In this document: positions 62,828-64,000 of the stretch, one piece after another
Layout of the letters: each line of letters starts with the position of its first letter
Position numbering within the stretch: the stretch's first letter is position 1
Source of the DNA: Hymenobacter wooponensis
GTDB lineage: Bacteria; Bacteroidota; Bacteroidia; Cytophagales; Hymenobacteraceae
NCBI RefSeq assembly: GCF_004745865.1
Contig: NZ_SRKZ01000001.1
Span: 1 to 64,000 of the forward strand
Reading direction: 5' to 3'
DNA length: 64,000 bases
Made by a program: the position numbers and the translations under genes
Notes under the pieces: model-generated
Told to the model about the DNA's origin: nothing
The model's input: only the letters and a program-made list of their open reading frames with translations
Database searches by the model: none

Positions 62828-63634
62828 TTACAGAAGCCTTTTCAGCTCTTCGAAGTTGGAATTGCTCACGTTGCGGTTGGTGCATCCAAGCTGCTGCGCG
62901 CTCTTCTGGATGTTGGCAATGCGTGAACCAGGGTTGGGGTGGGTGCTCAAGAATTCGGGCGTGCCCCCACTTCCCTGCTTCTCAGCCTTGATGAAAAAGC
63001 CGGCGGCTCCGTCGCAGGCATAGTAGCGGGTGCCATTGAGGTAGATAGTGGAATACTTATCGGCTTCCGTTTCGTAGCTGCGGCTGAATTTGAGCTGCCC
63101 TAAACCAGCGGCAATCTGCACGAGCTGGTTGGAGTTGTTGCCCAGCACAATGCCCGCCAGCAGGCTGATACCATACTGCTGCTGCAGCATTTGGGTGCTG
63201 TGGCGGCGGTCGGCGTGGGCAATTTCGTGGCCTAGCACGCCGGCCAGCTGATTTTCATTGTCCAGAAACTTAATCAAACCAGTAAACACATAAATGTGGC
63301 CGCCGGGAGTGGCAAAGGCGTTCTGGGTCTGGTCGTCTTTGATAATCTGCACATCCCAGGGGAATTGGGTGCGGTATTTCAGGTTGCCATTATCAAGCAC
63401 GCGTTTCACTACCCCATTCAGCAAGGTATAAGCGCGGGCATTGCTGGATTTTTCAAGCAGCTGACCCTTGGCACGATATAATGAGTCGGTCTGGCGGGCT
63501 ACTTGCGCACCCAGGGCAATATCCTGGTTAATAGAAAAGAGGTTGAAGCCCTGACGGGGGGCATTGATGGCTGCGGTAGTAACAACCGACACTACAGCCA
63601 AGGGCAGAAAGAGGGTTAAAAAGGGACGGCGCAT
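62828..63634 (-). CDS. M48-family zinc metallopeptidase
   Basis: I start at the ATG at 63634 (268 residues), which begins a hydrophobic signal or anchor (MRRPFLTLFLPLAVVSVV). The zinc site is HEIAH (His136, Glu137, His140) with a later Glu in YETEADKYS. Other family traits are NAFATPGGHIYVFTGL and FLSTHPNPGSRI. It resembles HtpX/BepA/LoiP-type peptidases that act on outer-membrane or periplasmic proteins, so quality control of envelope proteins is likely. It is not functionally linked to the sugar genes on either side by anything I can see. Confidence 0.92.
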   Translation of the reverse strand: MRRPFLTLFLPLAVVSVVTTAAINAPRQGFNLFSINQDIALGAQVARQTDSLYRAKGQLLEKSSNARAYTLLNGVVKRVLDNGNLKYRTQFPWDVQIIKDDQTQNAFATPGGHIYVFTGLIKFLDNENQLAGVLGHEIAHADRRHSTQMLQQQYGISLLAGIVLGNNSNQLVQIAAGLGQLKFSRSYETEADKYSTIYLNGTRYYACDGAAGFFIKAEKQGSGGTPEFLSTHPNPGSRIANIQKSAQQLGCTNRNVSNSNFEELKRLL

Positions 63635-63789
63635 ATGCAGTAAAGAGAACAAGTAAGAGGGGAGTAATACGGCTCCAAGAAAAAACAGTGCCAGCAAAAG
63701 CAGCTTCCTGCACTTCTTGCCCCCAGAAGCGCCAGAAGATTAGCCATTCCGTAAGCTGCTCATGCAAGCCCAACGTGCTATTAACTGGC

Positions 63790-64000
63790 CTAGGCCCACG
63801 CTTGCAACACTTGGCAGATGTAGGCCACTTGCGCCATCGTGAGCATGGGGTGCATGGGCAGAGAAAGCACCGTGCGCGAGAGGCGTTCCGCCACCGGAAA
63901 CTCTCCCAATTGGTGGCCTAGATAGGCATACGCTGGCTGCAGATGATTGGGCAGCGGATAGTATACTGCACTTGGAATACCGTGCGCCCCCAGGTATTGC
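63790..64000 (-). CDS. DegT/DnrJ/EryC1/StrS aminotransferase, C-terminal end (5' end outside window)
   Basis: The last 70 codons are read on the minus strand, ending at a TAG (63790-63792). The sequence YLGAHGIPSAVYYPLPNHLQ, then FPVAERLSRTVLSLPMHPML and a final QVAYICQVLQAWA are the usual C-terminal pattern of PLP-dependent sugar aminotransferases (WbpE/ArnB/WecE type). The enzyme would add an amino group to a nucleotide keto-sugar. The pyridoxal Lys lies outside this window. Confidence 0.85.
   Translation of the reverse strand, partial: QYLGAHGIPSAVYYPLPNHLQPAYAYLGHQLGEFPVAERLSRTVLSLPMHPMLTMAQVAYICQVLQAWA

Noticed and set aside
1..64000. Interpretation of the GGCCTAG copies as ends of insertion sequences
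   Set aside because: No transposase genes and no paired inverted copies at a constant distance were found.
1..64000. tRNA, rRNA and CRISPR arrays
   Set aside because: I looked for cloverleaf-like and regularly spaced repeats in the gaps between genes and saw none that I could support.

Overview
The window looks like chromosome of a Bacteroidota bacterium, most likely a Hymenobacter-like member of the Cytophagales. The evidence is a run of large secreted proteins with C-terminal type IX secretion (T9SS) sorting domains, a SusC/SusD pair with an ECF sigma/FecR switch, TAnnTTTG-type promoter boxes, and fairly GC-rich coding sequence. I see no rRNA, tRNA, CRISPR array or insertion sequence. The 7-mer GGCCTAG (or its complement CTAGGCC) recurs about 60 times by eye across the window.

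Layout. 1-12.2 kb: three T9SS cargo proteins on the + strand. The first is cut by the window edge; the other two are giant mosaics of beta-propeller, malectin, cadherin/PKD-like and sorting domains. 12.2-12.9 kb: a long AT-rich leader with a promoter and a hairpin. 12.9-38.0 kb: an exopolysaccharide (EPS) locus, all + strand except one small ORF. It encodes a priming sugar-phosphate transferase, a Wza-like export lipoprotein, a Wzc-like chain-length regulator/tyrosine kinase, UDP-glucose dehydrogenase and UDP-glucuronate decarboxylase (giving UDP-xylose), a flippase, a polymerase-like protein, many glycosyltransferases, two hexapeptide acetyltransferases, an AT3 acyltransferase, an SGNH hydrolase, a VanZ-like protein and a CDP-paratose-epimerase-like SDR. 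A strong terminator at 38.12-38.17 kb closes it. 38.5-41.1 kb: a GH63-like glucosidase.

41.3-51.2 kb: an ECF sigma factor, a PafA-type alkaline phosphatase, a FecR anti-sigma factor, a SusC receptor with an STN signalling domain, a SusD lipoprotein and a second lipoprotein of a family I cannot name, ended by a perfect hairpin. This looks like a regulated outer-membrane uptake system with its own phosphatase. 51.4-54.4 kb: a 50-residue ORF, a TonB-like protein and an orphan sensor kinase. 54.5-57.1 kb: two HxlR regulators, each divergent from a presumed redox/electrophile-response gene (DoxX; QorB), with palindromes between them. 57.3-64 kb: a TehA/SLAC1-type channel, then minus-strand genes for a small helical protein, a molybdopterin oxidoreductase, a Gfo/Idh/MocA dehydrogenase, an M48 peptidase and the C-terminus of a DegT/DnrJ-type aminotransferase.

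The most unusual pattern is a set of perfect, in-frame internal repeats rich in G/C third positions: 470 bp in a malectin protein, 205 bp shared by two tandem glycosyltransferases, and 104 bp in another malectin protein. They suggest recent gene conversion or modular exchange among surface and glycan genes. Family calls come from reading motifs; no database search was run.
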